From Halomonas salipaludis (GTDB lineage: Bacteria > Pseudomonadota > Gammaproteobacteria > Pseudomonadales > Halomonadaceae), in NCBI RefSeq assembly GCF_002286975.1, contig NZ_NSKB01000010.1:62001-126000 (forward strand): DNA of 64,000 bases, read 5' to 3'. This document shows, in pieces, positions 28,036-37,579 of the stretch. The first letter of the stretch is position 1. Each line of letters begins with the position of its first letter. The notes beneath the pieces were generated by a model that ran no database searches, was not told the origin of the DNA, and saw only the letters and a program-made list of their open reading frames with translations. The translations under genes were made by a program, and so were the position numbers.

Positions 28036-28914
28036 TTAGCATGCACAACCCGCGTTCGATACCGGTGCCGATTCTCGTTGCAGCCACTGCACAAAGGATC
28101 GACTCTCGGGTTCCCCTTCCTTCGCAGCGTAGTAGACAAGGCGCAGGTGACGCTCATCATCGATTGTCAGGGTAGTATGCTCAAACGTCACGTGGCCTAC
28201 CGTAGGGATCAGTAAATTGCGAACTCCCTGACATGGGCCATGGATATTTTGCTGTTGCCACCAGGCCTTAAAATCTGGTGATACCGTTTCCAACTCTCTC
28301 ACCAGATCAGTGATATCTGGGTCGTGGATGGCACGCACGAAGTCACGACGAAAGCTCGATAATATCTGGAGTGCCTGTTCATCCCAAGGGGTAAAGAGCT
28401 CTCGCAGTGCCGGACTAGTAAACAGCATCCATAATAGATTGCGCTGATTTCCTGGGACCCTTGTAAAGCCAAAGACTCGATCGGCAGCTGAGTTCCAAGC
28501 CAATACATCCCAGCGCAGGTTCAGCACATAAGCCGGGCGTGTAGGGAGATCTTCCAGCAAACGGCCGACTATCATAGGTACCTTGCACGAGGTGTGCCCG
28601 GATTCCTGGGGCAACCGCCGGTGAGCCAGTAAGAACAAGTGGCGACGCTCGGTCGCATCCAACTTGAGCACCCGAGCAAGATTGTCGAGAAACGTTGAGG
28701 ACACCTTAATGTCCCGACCTTGCTCCAGCCACGTGTACCAGGACAAACCAACCCCAGCCAAAGCCGCCACCTCTTCGCGCCGCAACCCAGGTGTACGGCG
28801 TCTGCCACCAACCGGTAAACCAACGTCCTGCGGTGAGATGCGCTCTCGGCGGCTCCGCAAAAAATCAGCCAGTTCTGCCCGAGGATGTTGCTCGAGTATC
28901 TGAGGCGTGCTCAT
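28036..28914 (-). CDS. XRE-family regulator with MmyB-like ligand domain
   Basis: The 292-residue protein has an N-terminal helix-turn-helix (RTPGLRREEVAALAGVGLSW, YTWLEQGRDIKVS) and a C-terminal MmyB-like domain (VLNLRWDVLAWNSAADRVFG, then NLLWMLFTSPALRELF). In that group the C-terminal domain binds fatty-acid-like ligands. It is divergent from an MFS exporter gene and probably controls it. GAGGT lies 7 bases before the ATG. Confidence 0.92.
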   Translation of the reverse strand: MSTPQILEQHPRAELADFLRSRRERISPQDVGLPVGGRRRTPGLRREEVAALAGVGLSWYTWLEQGRDIKVSSTFLDNLARVLKLDATERRHLFLLAHRRLPQESGHTSCKVPMIVGRLLEDLPTRPAYVLNLRWDVLAWNSAADRVFGFTRVPGNQRNLLWMLFTSPALRELFTPWDEQALQILSSFRRDFVRAIHDPDITDLVRELETVSPDFKAWWQQQNIHGPCQGVRNLLIPTVGHVTFEHTTLTIDDERHLRLVYYAAKEGEPESRSFVQWLQRESAPVSNAGCAC

Positions 28915-28950
28915 CCAGTTACCTCAAGTAATAGCATAAACGGTCAAATT

Positions 28951-28980
28951 GTACTCTTCGAAAAACCGAAGAAGAATACC
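28951..28980. promoter_or_regulatory. Candidate operator between XRE and MFS genes
   Basis: CTTCG (28956-28960) and CGAAG (28967-28971) form an inverted repeat, extended loosely by GTACT and AATAC on the outside. It lies midway between the divergent start codons, where a local regulator would act on both genes. Confidence 0.35.
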
Positions 28981-29061
28981 TTGTCTGGCTGACGCACCCG
29001 AGCCAGAGATCTTATCCGATCAGAAAAAACATCTTGATATTGCGTAGATCCACAAAGGGTA

Positions 29062-30267
29062 ATGAGTATGCAAACAGCCAACCAATCCTCCATCTACCTA
29101 ATAGCGTTGGGAGCCTTTTCCCTCGGCATGGCCTCCTATGTTACTGCAGGGCTGATTCCGATGATCGAAGACTCCTTCGCGGTATCCGTGGCGGTGGCTG
29201 CACAGTTGGTAACCGCTTTCACCCTGGCCTATGGGCTGGGCTCTCCTATTTTCGTTGCCCTGACCCCAGCACACCGCCAACGCTCAGGCCTGCTGCTTGC
29301 CCTTGGCGTTTTCATCATAGCCAATGCTGCCAGCGCATTGGCCGAGAACTTCACTGCGCTGATGGTATGGCGCGCCATTGCCGGTATAGGTGCCGGTGTC
29401 TACCTGGCCATGGGCATTGGCGCCTCAGCCGCCGTCTCGACTCCTGAACGTCGCGGCAAGGCTATCGCCATCATCATGGGCGGCATGGCCAGCGGCGTGG
29501 TACTGGGCGTGCCACTCAGCCTGCTGTTTGCGGAGCAGATGGGGTGGCAATCAGCGCTGTGGCTGGTAGCACTCCTCGGCTTGATTGCCTTTATCGGCTT
29601 AGTGCTGAGACTTCCCGTCCTACCGGCAGCTAAAACCAGCTCGCTGGGACAGAAGCTAGCGATCCTCAGCGACGGTCATGTACTGGTTATCCTGACGGTC
29701 TCTCTGCTGGCAGCCGTTGCCAGCCTGGGGATGTATACCTTTATCGCTCCCCTGATGACTGATCCGGTTTATGGCGCCGTACGCTCAGTCACTCCCTATC
29801 TCTGGGTTTGGGGCATTGGCGGCGTGCTGGGCAGCTTCCTCATCGGTCCGTTAGTGGATCGTCTCAAAGGGCCCCAGCTGACCTTTGCCATCATGCTGAT
29901 TCTGGCAGCTTCTCTGTTCGTGCTGCCGCTATCAGCCGCTCTTAATGCCTGGGTAGTGATGCTGCCGATCGCCACCTGGGGCGCCGTCGGTTGGGCCCTG
30001 CAGGTACCGCAAAACAATGAGTTGATTCGCGCTCGTCAAGCACAGGGCGACGGTAACCTCGCCATTGCCCTTAACGAGTCGGCCCTCTATCTGGGCAGCG
30101 CCATTGGCGCTGCGGCGGGCGGTTTTGTACTGTTGCTACAGTTACCTGTCTGGACATTAGCCGCCTGTGCCGGCGGCGTAGCCATCCTGGGGGCCTTGCT
30201 GCAGACCCTTAACCTGCGTCGGCAGCCAAGCCGAGTGGCCGAGACACAGGTCAGGCCCTGCAAATAA
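29062..30267 (+). CDS. MFS efflux transporter
   Basis: The 401-residue protein shows about twelve membrane helices and the drug/arabinose-exporter pattern (YVTAGLIPMIEDSFAVSVAV, then VWRAIAGIGAGVYLAMGIGA). It resembles the AraJ/YdhP branch of proton-driven exporters. The export substrate is unknown. A second ATG two codons in is possible. Its regulator is probably the divergent XRE protein. Confidence 0.88.
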   Translation: MSMQTANQSSIYLIALGAFSLGMASYVTAGLIPMIEDSFAVSVAVAAQLVTAFTLAYGLGSPIFVALTPAHRQRSGLLLALGVFIIANAASALAENFTALMVWRAIAGIGAGVYLAMGIGASAAVSTPERRGKAIAIIMGGMASGVVLGVPLSLLFAEQMGWQSALWLVALLGLIAFIGLVLRLPVLPAAKTSSLGQKLAILSDGHVLVILTVSLLAAVASLGMYTFIAPLMTDPVYGAVRSVTPYLWVWGIGGVLGSFLIGPLVDRLKGPQLTFAIMLILAASLFVLPLSAALNAWVVMLPIATWGAVGWALQVPQNNELIRARQAQGDGNLAIALNESALYLGSAIGAAAGGFVLLLQLPVWTLAACAGGVAILGALLQTLNLRRQPSRVAETQVRPCK

Positions 30268-30308
30268 GTCATCAAAGTAGGCCGCCGAGTGTTGACGCAC
30301 GCTTCTGG

Positions 30309-30929
30309 TCATTCGCGGCGCGCCAGGAGTAGGCCGACCCCAGCGCTCCCCATCAGCCCCGCGCATACCCGATTGAACAGCCGTCGCATCGCGGGGCGCG
30401 AGAACCAGTAACGCAAGGCTTTGCCAAAGAACGCATACCCGGCGATGGCGACCCACTCGAGCATTAAAAACAGCACGCCTAGGACCAGGAACTGGCCCGC
30501 CACATGGCCGGCGGGGTCGACGAACTGCGGCAGAAACGCGGTAAAGATAAGGATCGCCTTGGGGTTACCGGCGGCCAGCAGGAACTCTTGCCTCGCCAGT
30601 TGTAACAGGCTCTTTCCACCCAGGGCCTGCCCCCCGCTGTCGGAGGTATCTGCCGTCCATAGCTGGAACGCCAACCAGATCAGATATAGCCCTCCCACCA
30701 GCTTTATCGCCAGGAAGAGCTTCTCAGAGGTATATAGCAGCGTGGCAAGCCCGGTGGCCGCTAGCGTGATCATGCCCACGAACGCTACAAGGCGGCCGAT
30801 ACCGGCATAGCAGGCCACCTTGATGCCGTAGCGCTTTGCATTGGCCATGGAGAGTAGGTTATTGGGCCCAGGGGCCATATTCAGTGCAAAGCATGCGGGT
30901 ATGAATAGCAGTACGGTCATTAACGTCAC
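30309..30929 (-). CDS. LysE/RhtB family exporter
   Basis: The 206-residue membrane protein has the family start (FIPACFALNMAPGPNNLLSMAN) and LVGGLYLIWLAFQLWTAD, with about six helices. Members export amino acids such as lysine or homoserine lactone and threonine. It overlaps the following MFS gene by 4 bases (ATGA), so the two exporters are coexpressed. It converges on the MFS gene to its left. Confidence 0.92.
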   Translation of the reverse strand: MTLMTVLLFIPACFALNMAPGPNNLLSMANAKRYGIKVACYAGIGRLVAFVGMITLAATGLATLLYTSEKLFLAIKLVGGLYLIWLAFQLWTADTSDSGGQALGGKSLLQLARQEFLLAAGNPKAILIFTAFLPQFVDPAGHVAGQFLVLGVLFLMLEWVAIAGYAFFGKALRYWFSRPAMRRLFNRVCAGLMGSAGVGLLLARRE

Positions 30930-32095
30930 TGTCGTTTCTCCTCCCTGATATAGACGATGGCATCGCCATCACGCCGGATGACACCGAGTGCCGCGACCAC
31001 CCCACCCAACAGCGCCACGCCGAAGATCCAAAGCGCAGCACCGTGGCCAAAGGTATCGGCCAGCACCCCTGTGGTGATGACCGGAATGCTGAAGCCGAGG
31101 TAGGCCATCAGGAAATAGCCGGCGCTCGCCCGCGACGAGTGCTCCTGCGCCACGTCAAGCACGCCACTCAGGCCACCCAGATAGATAAAACCATAGCAGG
31201 CGCTACTTGCGGCAACGGTCCCCAGTAGCACGGCCACCAATTCGCCCTGCAACGCGCCCCAGGCAATCAGTGCATAGGCCAGCGGCAAGATGACCAGGCC
31301 CACTTGCGTCGCCATCTGCGGCGCCAGCCGCCTGGCCCAGGGTTGGAACAGCACACCGCAGCTGCAGATACCAAAGGTCGCAAAACCGGCCCAGCCCGCT
31401 AGGCCATGCTGGGCCAGCGCTGAGGGCAGAATCGCAATCACCAGTCCTACACTGGCCCATGCCAACAAGATGGCCAGCCCGTAACCAAGGGTGCCTGATG
31501 GATAGGCAGGCAAGCGCAGCATCTCCGCTTGCGCCAGCCGGGGTGAATCGTCCTTTAACGTTATCACTAGCATGAATGCCAGAGAAGCGGCGCCCAGATA
31601 GAGCCATAGACTCGGTGGTGTCAGGGTTGGCGTATGCAGCACGAATAGACTGGTGAGCGCCGCGCCCAGGCCGAATCCTAGCGCGGTACTGGCCGTTACC
31701 CAGTTGGCGGGCCTGCGGGTGTCCTCACCGGCAAAGAAGCCACACATGTACGCTGGGGCGACTGCCGACGTGAGTGCCGTACCGATCCCCATCAGAAAGC
31801 GGGCAAAGCCTAGGGTCACCAGGCCGGGCAGCAGGAGCGTCAAGGTCGTGGCGGCCAGGCACAGCAGCAGCGCCGTCACGATCAACGGCTTGCGCCCCAC
31901 CCTGTCGGCAAGCCCATTGAGCCCCAGCAGCACCGGCAAGATGCCAAGCACATAGCAGGCAAACGCAACGCTTGTGGCACCCACTCCGGCACCGCTTCGC
32001 GCAGCCAAGGCATCGTATAGCGGCGCTTGCAGGTTCACCGCCGTGGTGATCATGCACAGGGCAAAGGCAAAACGGAGGGCACTGGTTCGAGGCAT
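30926..32095 (-). CDS. MFS transporter
   Basis: The 389-residue protein has about twelve helices and conserved loop 2-3 residues (GLADRVGRKPLIVTALLL). It is upstream of, and coupled to, the LysE-type exporter. The ATG at 32095 follows GGGAGCG; an in-frame start at 32134 is possible. It is divergent from a MocR regulator that may control the pair. Substrate unknown. Confidence 0.87.
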   Translation of the reverse strand: MPRTSALRFAFALCMITTAVNLQAPLYDALAARSGAGVGATSVAFACYVLGILPVLLGLNGLADRVGRKPLIVTALLLCLAATTLTLLLPGLVTLGFARFLMGIGTALTSAVAPAYMCGFFAGEDTRRPANWVTASTALGFGLGAALTSLFVLHTPTLTPPSLWLYLGAASLAFMLVITLKDDSPRLAQAEMLRLPAYPSGTLGYGLAILLAWASVGLVIAILPSALAQHGLAGWAGFATFGICSCGVLFQPWARRLAPQMATQVGLVILPLAYALIAWGALQGELVAVLLGTVAASSACYGFIYLGGLSGVLDVAQEHSSRASAGYFLMAYLGFSIPVITTGVLADTFGHGAALWIFGVALLGGVVAALGVIRRDGDAIVYIREEKRQ

Positions 32096-32249
32096 GGCGA
32101 GACGCTCCCTGTCGGACGAGATCATCGATGGCATGGCAGCTCAGGCTCGCATCCGCACGAAGTCGCGGTAAGGTACACTTCTCAGCGGTTATCACGGCAC
32201 TGTTCCCGCGTTTTGCCGAACGGTTGGATGCAACGGAGAGCCCCTATCC

Positions 32250-33635
32250 ATGAAGCTGCGCCTCGACAGGCACTCGAACACGCCCATCGTCCAGCAGCTG
32301 GTGGATGGCATCGGCGGCTGGATCGAGCACCACGCTGCCGGTAGCGGTCAGCGACTGCCTTCCATCAGGCGTCTCGCAGCGGATCACGACATCAGCCGCA
32401 ATGCAGTGATCGAGGCCTATGATCAGCTGGTGGCGCACGGCGTGATTCGCGCCCGACCGGGCTCCGGTTTCTATGTTGCCGTGAGCGCAACCCGGGATGC
32501 ACAGACGCCACCTGTCGGCATGGAGGATGTCACCGATGAGATGTGGCGACTCTTCCAGGCGGATGAGGGCGAGCTGAAGCTGGGATGCGGTTGGCTACCG
32601 AGCCACTGGCGAGAGAACGACGACCTGACCTACGCCGTGCGTCAGGTGGCTCGCCATAGCGGGCCAAGCCTCTTCGATTACAGCACGCCCCTGGGTGCAC
32701 CGAGGCTGCGGCAGCTGATTCAGGAGCGGCTGCGACTACTCGACATCAACACCCAGGCCAACCAGATTCTCATGACCGGAGGCGGCAGCCATTCGCTGGA
32801 TCTCATCGTGCGGCTGTTGCTGTCCCCCGGCGATGTGGTGTTCGTCGAGGCCCCGGGCTACTACAACCTCTTCGGCCTGCTACACCTGCAGCGGGTCAGG
32901 GTGATTGGCGTTCCTCGCCTCTCCGATGGGCCGGACACGCAGCACCTCGAGACACTGCTTAGCCGCTACCGGCCCAAGCTGTTCTTCACCAACAGCGTGT
33001 TCCAGAACCCCACCGGCACGACCCTGGCGCCCACCGTCGCACATCGTGTGCTGCAGCTGGCGCAACGCCATGACGTTCAGATCATCGAAGACGACATCTA
33101 TGCCGACTTCCAGCATGACCCTACGCCACGGCTCGCGGCCCTGGATGGCTTGGAGCGGGTAATTTACCTGGGCAGTTTCTCCAAGAGCCTGTCCAGCGCA
33201 TTGCGGGTGGGCTTCATTGCCACCCAGGCTCCGCTGCTGAAGCGCTTGGTCGATATCAAGATGCTCACCACAATCTCCACCTCGCCTTTTGCCGAGCAGG
33301 TGGTTGCCACCATGCTGGAGAACGGCTCTTACCGAAAATTGACGGAGCGGCTCAGGATAAAGCTCGCCGGGCAGATGGCCGCGACACTAGATCTGGTGAA
33401 AAAAGCCGGATGGGAGGTGTTCTATCCCCCTGCCGGCGGCATGTTCATCTGGGCTCGCCACCCCGCCGTCGAGCGCTCCTCACAGCTCGCGGAGCGGGCC
33501 GCTCAGCTCGGCATTCGACTCTCCCCGGGGGATGTGTTCTTTCCCCACAGAGATGCCTCGCCCTGGCTGCGTCTCAATGTGGCCTATGCCAGCGACCATA
33601 GGGCAGCAAGCTTCCTCAACAGCCCAATGGCTTGA
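32250..33635 (+). CDS. MocR/PdxR-type regulator (GntR HTH fused to aminotransferase domain)
   Basis: The 461-residue protein has a winged helix (LPSIRRLAADHDISRNAVIE, RPGSGFYV) followed by a class I aminotransferase-like domain. The PLP lysine lies in YLGSFSKSLSSALRVGF and the Asp/Tyr cofactor region in VFVEAPGYYN and IIEDDIYADF. MocR proteins sense PLP with an amino acid. Divergence from the MFS-LysE pair suggests control of amino acid export. Confidence 0.93.
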   Translation: MKLRLDRHSNTPIVQQLVDGIGGWIEHHAAGSGQRLPSIRRLAADHDISRNAVIEAYDQLVAHGVIRARPGSGFYVAVSATRDAQTPPVGMEDVTDEMWRLFQADEGELKLGCGWLPSHWRENDDLTYAVRQVARHSGPSLFDYSTPLGAPRLRQLIQERLRLLDINTQANQILMTGGGSHSLDLIVRLLLSPGDVVFVEAPGYYNLFGLLHLQRVRVIGVPRLSDGPDTQHLETLLSRYRPKLFFTNSVFQNPTGTTLAPTVAHRVLQLAQRHDVQIIEDDIYADFQHDPTPRLAALDGLERVIYLGSFSKSLSSALRVGFIATQAPLLKRLVDIKMLTTISTSPFAEQVVATMLENGSYRKLTERLRIKLAGQMAATLDLVKKAGWEVFYPPAGGMFIWARHPAVERSSQLAERAAQLGIRLSPGDVFFPHRDASPWLRLNVAYASDHRAASFLNSPMA

Positions 33636-33685
33636 TGCCCCCCATGGCATCGGTTCGACGTGCCGTCCTTTCAACAGGTGCCACC

Positions 33686-33802
33686 TCAAAGCCGTTCGAG
33701 CAGTTCGGCCCGATAGGCTTCATGCAGCAGTGCGAGAAAGGCCGTACTCGAGCCGTGGGCCTTGCCGAGCCGGCCATGATAGAGAGCGAGCTCAGCCAGC
33801 GG
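33686..33802 (-). other. In-frame protein-like extension beyond an amber stop
   Basis: After the TAG that ends the gate-domain gene (33805-33803), the same frame stays open for 38 codons to a TGA at 33688-33686. It reads PLAELALYHGRLGKAHG, then SSTAFLALLHEAYRAELLER, a composition typical of real protein. It could be a C-terminal part lost to a nonsense mutation, a readthrough extension, or the remnant of another gene. Confidence 0.35.
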
Positions 33803-34792
33803 CTATTTTCTCTCCGCCACTGCCCGGGCAGCAAATATCCAGGTTGGCAACCGAGCACGGCTCAACCAGGGCAGCCTGGCCAGCAGGGCAATCGTCACCA
33901 GTGCAAAGCCAAGCCGTGCCCACAGCAGGCCGGAGAGATCGGCACCCATCAGCATGATCAGCAGCGTGTCCTCGATGAGGCTATGGCATAGCCCGAGGAA
34001 ACAGAGCGTGAGGACGATATCCCGCGGGGTCAGCCGGCCCGACTGCGCCTCTCGCAGCAGCAGGCCGGCACCGAAGCTCAGCCCCAGCGTAATGCCGATC
34101 ACGGTGATGTTGGCCGCCGCCGGGCCGATCCCCAGCAGCCGCAATAGAGGGAAGAGCAGCTTGTGAATCAGCCGCTCGATGCCCAGCCGCCGCAGCAGCC
34201 TCAGCAATATCATCAGCGCCAGAATCACTACGAAAATGGTAATCAGCATCGTGGCCTGGTCTTGCAGCCAGGTGATAAGCGAGGCGTCCCGTGGCGTCGG
34301 CTGCCACACCACGTGGTTGGCATGCTGGAGCCACCCCCCAAGGGAATAGCTCAGGTGCAGCAGCCAGCCCAGCAGCCAGGCCCCTCCCACGCGGAGCAGC
34401 AACGTCAACCACCAGGGCACGCCGGCCATGCGCGCCACTGCCCCTTCTATCGGCAACGAGTGCCCCACGGCCATTAGTGTACCGAGCACGGTTACCTGCG
34501 CCACGGTAAGGGACGTATCCCGGGTCACCTCGAAGAAGATTACCAGCCCGGTGTAGATGTTGGTCAGCAGCGAGGCTGCCCACACCAGGCTCAGCGGCTC
34601 GGGCAAGCCCAGCGGTGACATCAGCGGCGAGAGCCAGTAGCCGAGCTGCTCGGTCATGCCCAGCATCTCTAGCGCTTTCACGATGAGCAGGGCGGGTACC
34701 ATCACCTTGAGCAGGGTAAGGTAGACCGTCCAGGCCTCGCGAAGCAGCTGCCCCATAGTGCTGAGCAGGCGGACGGAAATTCGTTGTGTCAT
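33803..34792 (-). CDS. Nucleoside-recognition (Gate) domain membrane protein
   Basis: The 329-residue protein has about eight membrane helices and two Gate-type blocks: LLIVKALEMLGMTEQLGYWL with LLTNIYTGLVIFFEVTRD in the N-terminal half, and ITVIGITLGLSFGAGLLLRE in the C-terminal half. Such proteins resemble the nucleoside-binding gate of concentrative transporters and SpmA/SpmB; transport substrates are rarely known. The ATG at 34792 follows GGAACGG. It is divergent from an Lrp-type regulator. An open frame continues after its amber stop. Confidence 0.82.
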   Translation of the reverse strand: MTQRISVRLLSTMGQLLREAWTVYLTLLKVMVPALLIVKALEMLGMTEQLGYWLSPLMSPLGLPEPLSLVWAASLLTNIYTGLVIFFEVTRDTSLTVAQVTVLGTLMAVGHSLPIEGAVARMAGVPWWLTLLLRVGGAWLLGWLLHLSYSLGGWLQHANHVVWQPTPRDASLITWLQDQATMLITIFVVILALMILLRLLRRLGIERLIHKLLFPLLRLLGIGPAAANITVIGITLGLSFGAGLLLREAQSGRLTPRDIVLTLCFLGLCHSLIEDTLLIMLMGADLSGLLWARLGFALVTIALLARLPWLSRARLPTWIFAARAVAERK

Positions 34793-34917
34793 ATGAGCCG
34801 TTCCATCAGATATGTCAGCCACTGACTCTACCCATGGCCTGAAGAATGCGATGGCGTTATTGGCTCGAAACGGGAAGAATGTTGCCTTTTGAGGATCGTG
34901 AAGGAAATTACCTGCAC

Positions 34918-35376
34918 ATGGACAAACTCGACCTGAGGATTCTCGATCAGCTGCAACGCGATACCAGCCTGACCAACCAGGCACTGGCAGAACAGGTCGG
35001 GCTTTCCCCCTCGGCGTGCCTGAAGCGCGTTCGACGCCTGAGGGAGCGCGGCATCGTTCAGCGCGAAGTGGCGATACTGGCGCCCGACGCTCTTGGTGCC
35101 AATTTGCATATGCTGGTGGAAGTCACCATGGCTCGCGACAACAAGACACTGTATGGCCAATTCATCAAGCAGGTGGAGGCGGCACCCGAGGTAACCCAGT
35201 GCTATCAGGTCACTGGCGAGGTGGACTTCGTGCTGGTCGTCAGCGTGCCCAATATGGAAAGCTATGACCGCTTCTGCGACCGCGTACTCGATGCCAGCGA
35301 TAACGTGCACAAGTTCCGTACGCTGATTTCACGCAAGCGCACCAAGTTCGAGACTCGCCTGCCGCTGGATATTTAA
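34918..35376 (+). CDS. Lrp/AsnC family regulator
   Basis: The 152-residue protein has the Lrp helix-turn-helix (DKLDLRILDQLQRDTSLTNQ, LSPSACLKRVRRLRERG) and a RAM ligand domain (EVTQCYQVTGEVDFVLVVSV). It forms dimers or octamers that respond to an amino acid. The ATG at 34918 lies 11 bases after AAGGAA. It is divergent from the gate-domain gene and may regulate it. Confidence 0.93.
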   Translation: MDKLDLRILDQLQRDTSLTNQALAEQVGLSPSACLKRVRRLRERGIVQREVAILAPDALGANLHMLVEVTMARDNKTLYGQFIKQVEAAPEVTQCYQVTGEVDFVLVVSVPNMESYDRFCDRVLDASDNVHKFRTLISRKRTKFETRLPLDI

Positions 35377-35442
35377 TTTCTCCCTTCGAATAGCGCCGCT
35401 TCCACGGGCGTCCCCTCCTCTGCTATCGGCCGCCACGTTACT

Positions 35443-36204
35443 TCATCGCGCCCTCATCGCCGGCAGGCCAACGCCGGTCGACTGGAAGCCGCCATCAGCG
35501 GCCACCACCTGGCCGGTCACGTAAGCCGCCTTAGCGGAACACAGGAAGACGATCACTTCGGCGATCTCGCGCTCCGAACCGTAGCGGTTGAGCGGAATGG
35601 CGTCGTGGTAAGCGGCGCGGATGTCGGCGGTGTGCACGGCCAGGGCCAGCTTGGTATTCACCGGACCGGGGGCCACGCAATTGGCGCGAATGCCGTGCTC
35701 ACCAAGCTCGGCGGCCTGCTGCTGGGTCAGATGGATGACGGCTGCCTTGGAGGTACCGTAGGCCACCCGCAGGGTGCTGGCGCGCAACCCGGAGATGGAA
35801 GCGATGTTGACGATCGCCCCGCAGGCGACTTTCAGTAACGGTAGCAATGCCTGGGAGGTGAGGAAGACGCCATCGAGATTGGTGGCCATGACCTCTCGCC
35901 AGGTGGCGTAGTCGGTGTCTTCCAGAGGCCGGAAATCGGCGACGCCGGCGTTGTTGACCAGGGCGTCTACACGGCCGTGGCGGCGCGTCAGCTCCCGGGC
36001 CAGCTCGGCCACCTGATCGGGCTCGGAGACGTCGCATACCAGCGGCTCGGTGCCGGTCAGCGTAGCGGCGGCCTTCTCTAGCTCGGGAGCGTCGCGGTCG
36101 ACCATCACTACCGTGAAGCCCTGCTCGATAAAGAGTCGTGTGGTCGCCAGGCCGATGCCACGGGCGGCACCGGTCACCACGGCGATAGGGGGAGAAGTTG
36201 TCAT
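35443..36204 (-). CDS. SDR family oxidoreductase
   Basis: The 253-residue protein has the classical SDR motifs: VVTGAARGIGLATTR (cofactor), NNAGVADF, NIASISGL (catalytic Ser) and YGTSKAA (Tyr and Lys). It oxidises or reduces an alcohol/ketone with NAD(P)(H). AAGGAG precedes the start. It is the last gene of the TRAP operon, 23 bases after dctM, so it probably acts on the imported acid or a derivative. Confidence 0.93.
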   Translation of the reverse strand: MTTSPPIAVVTGAARGIGLATTRLFIEQGFTVVMVDRDAPELEKAAATLTGTEPLVCDVSEPDQVAELARELTRRHGRVDALVNNAGVADFRPLEDTDYATWREVMATNLDGVFLTSQALLPLLKVACGAIVNIASISGLRASTLRVAYGTSKAAVIHLTQQQAAELGEHGIRANCVAPGPVNTKLALAVHTADIRAAYHDAIPLNRYGSEREIAEVIVFLCSAKAAYVTGQVVAADGGFQSTGVGLPAMRAR

Positions 36205-36226
36205 TATCGGCTCCTTGCCGGTTGAA

Positions 36227-37579
36227 TCAGTTCAGCGCGTTCACCAGCATCAGCGACAGCGCGGGGAAGGCGGCGATGATCGCCAGGCCTATCAGGCAGA
36301 TCAGCATGAACGGCAGGGCGCCCTTGGCCACCTGCTCAATGGAGAGCTGGGTCACGTTGGCTGCCACGTAGAGGTTGATCCCCACCGGCGGAGTGATAAG
36401 CCCGATGGAGAGGTTGACCATCAGCAGCACCCCAAACCACACCGGATCCCAGCCCATCTGGTGAACCACCGGCAGGAAAATCGGCAGCGAAATGAACATC
36501 ACGGTGACGGCGTCCATGAACATGCCTACCAACAACAGGATCAGCATGATCACCAGCAGGATCACCCATTCGTTGTCGCTCAGGCCGAGCAGCAAGCCTG
36601 AGTAGGTGCCCACCAGGTCATCCACGGTGACCACCCAGCCGAACAAGCTGGCGTAGGCTACCACCAGCATCACCACCGCCGAGGACGCCGCAGCATCACC
36701 GAGCGCCTCGTAGAGCTTGGGCACGCTCAGGGTGCGATAGGCCAGGGCTCCGACACAGAGGGCGTAGACGGTGGCCACCAGCGCCGCCTCGGTGGGCGTG
36801 AAGACGCCGGAGTAGATGCCCCCCAGGATAACCACCGGCGTCATCAGGCCCCAGAAGGACTCGCGGAAGGTCAGCCATAACCGCCGACGGTAGGGGAATT
36901 CGTGATAGGGCATCAGACCCATGGCTCTCAAGCTGGGTGAATCCTTCAGGCTCGACGCTCCCGTTGGGTGGCGGGAGACGCGCCCCAGCGGCAAGGTCAC
37001 CATCATGATCAAGCCCATCAGGGTGCCGGGCAGGATGGCGGCGAGAAACAGTTTGGAGATGGAGGTTTCGGCGATCACCCCGTAGATCACCAGGCCGATG
37101 GAGGGTGGGATCACAATGGACAGCGCCGCCCCGGTACAGACCAGACCAGCCGCATAGGCACGGCGATAGCCGTCCTCCTCCATGCCCTTGATGATCATCG
37201 GTCCGATCGCTGCCACCGAGGCGGGCCCCGATCCGCTGACCGCCCCCCAGAACAGACAGACTACGGTACCGACCACCCCCATGCCGCCTGGGAGGCCACC
37301 GACCAGTACGCGGAAGAAGCGGATCATGCGTTCGGCGATACCCAGCGAGCCCATCAGGGTACCCGCCAGGATGAAGAAAGGGATCGCCAGCAACGAAAAC
37401 TTGGTGATGCCGGTGGCGATCAGGTCTCCGGCTATGTCCAGGCCGAAGCCCATGTGCCACATGGCATAAACCGCGGAGAGACCCAGCGCGAAGGCTATCG
37501 GCACACGCAGCAGCATCAACAGGAAGAACACCAGGACCATCCGGGTACCGGCGGGGAGATCGGCGATGAGCTCAAACAT
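36227..37579 (-). CDS. TRAP transporter large permease (DctM)
   Basis: The 450-residue protein has about twelve helices and DctM signatures (FFILAGTLMGSLGIAERMIR, CLFWGAVSGSGPASVAAIGP, PPVGINLYVAANV). It is the sodium-coupled channel of a DctPQM system. It overlaps the dctQ end by 8 bases, so translation is coupled. The ATG at 37579 was chosen over an upstream in-frame start. Confidence 0.95.
   Translation of the reverse strand: MFELIADLPAGTRMVLVFFLLMLLRVPIAFALGLSAVYAMWHMGFGLDIAGDLIATGITKFSLLAIPFFILAGTLMGSLGIAERMIRFFRVLVGGLPGGMGVVGTVVCLFWGAVSGSGPASVAAIGPMIIKGMEEDGYRRAYAAGLVCTGAALSIVIPPSIGLVIYGVIAETSISKLFLAAILPGTLMGLIMMVTLPLGRVSRHPTGASSLKDSPSLRAMGLMPYHEFPYRRRLWLTFRESFWGLMTPVVILGGIYSGVFTPTEAALVATVYALCVGALAYRTLSVPKLYEALGDAAASSAVVMLVVAYASLFGWVVTVDDLVGTYSGLLLGLSDNEWVILLVIMLILLLVGMFMDAVTVMFISLPIFLPVVHQMGWDPVWFGVLLMVNLSIGLITPPVGINLYVAANVTQLSIEQVAKGALPFMLICLIGLAIIAAFPALSLMLVNALN

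Noticed and set aside
27933-28175. An 80-codon rightward frame near the XRE gene end
   Set aside because: It overlaps the XRE gene antisense and shows no domain. The part outside the gene falls in decayed sequence.
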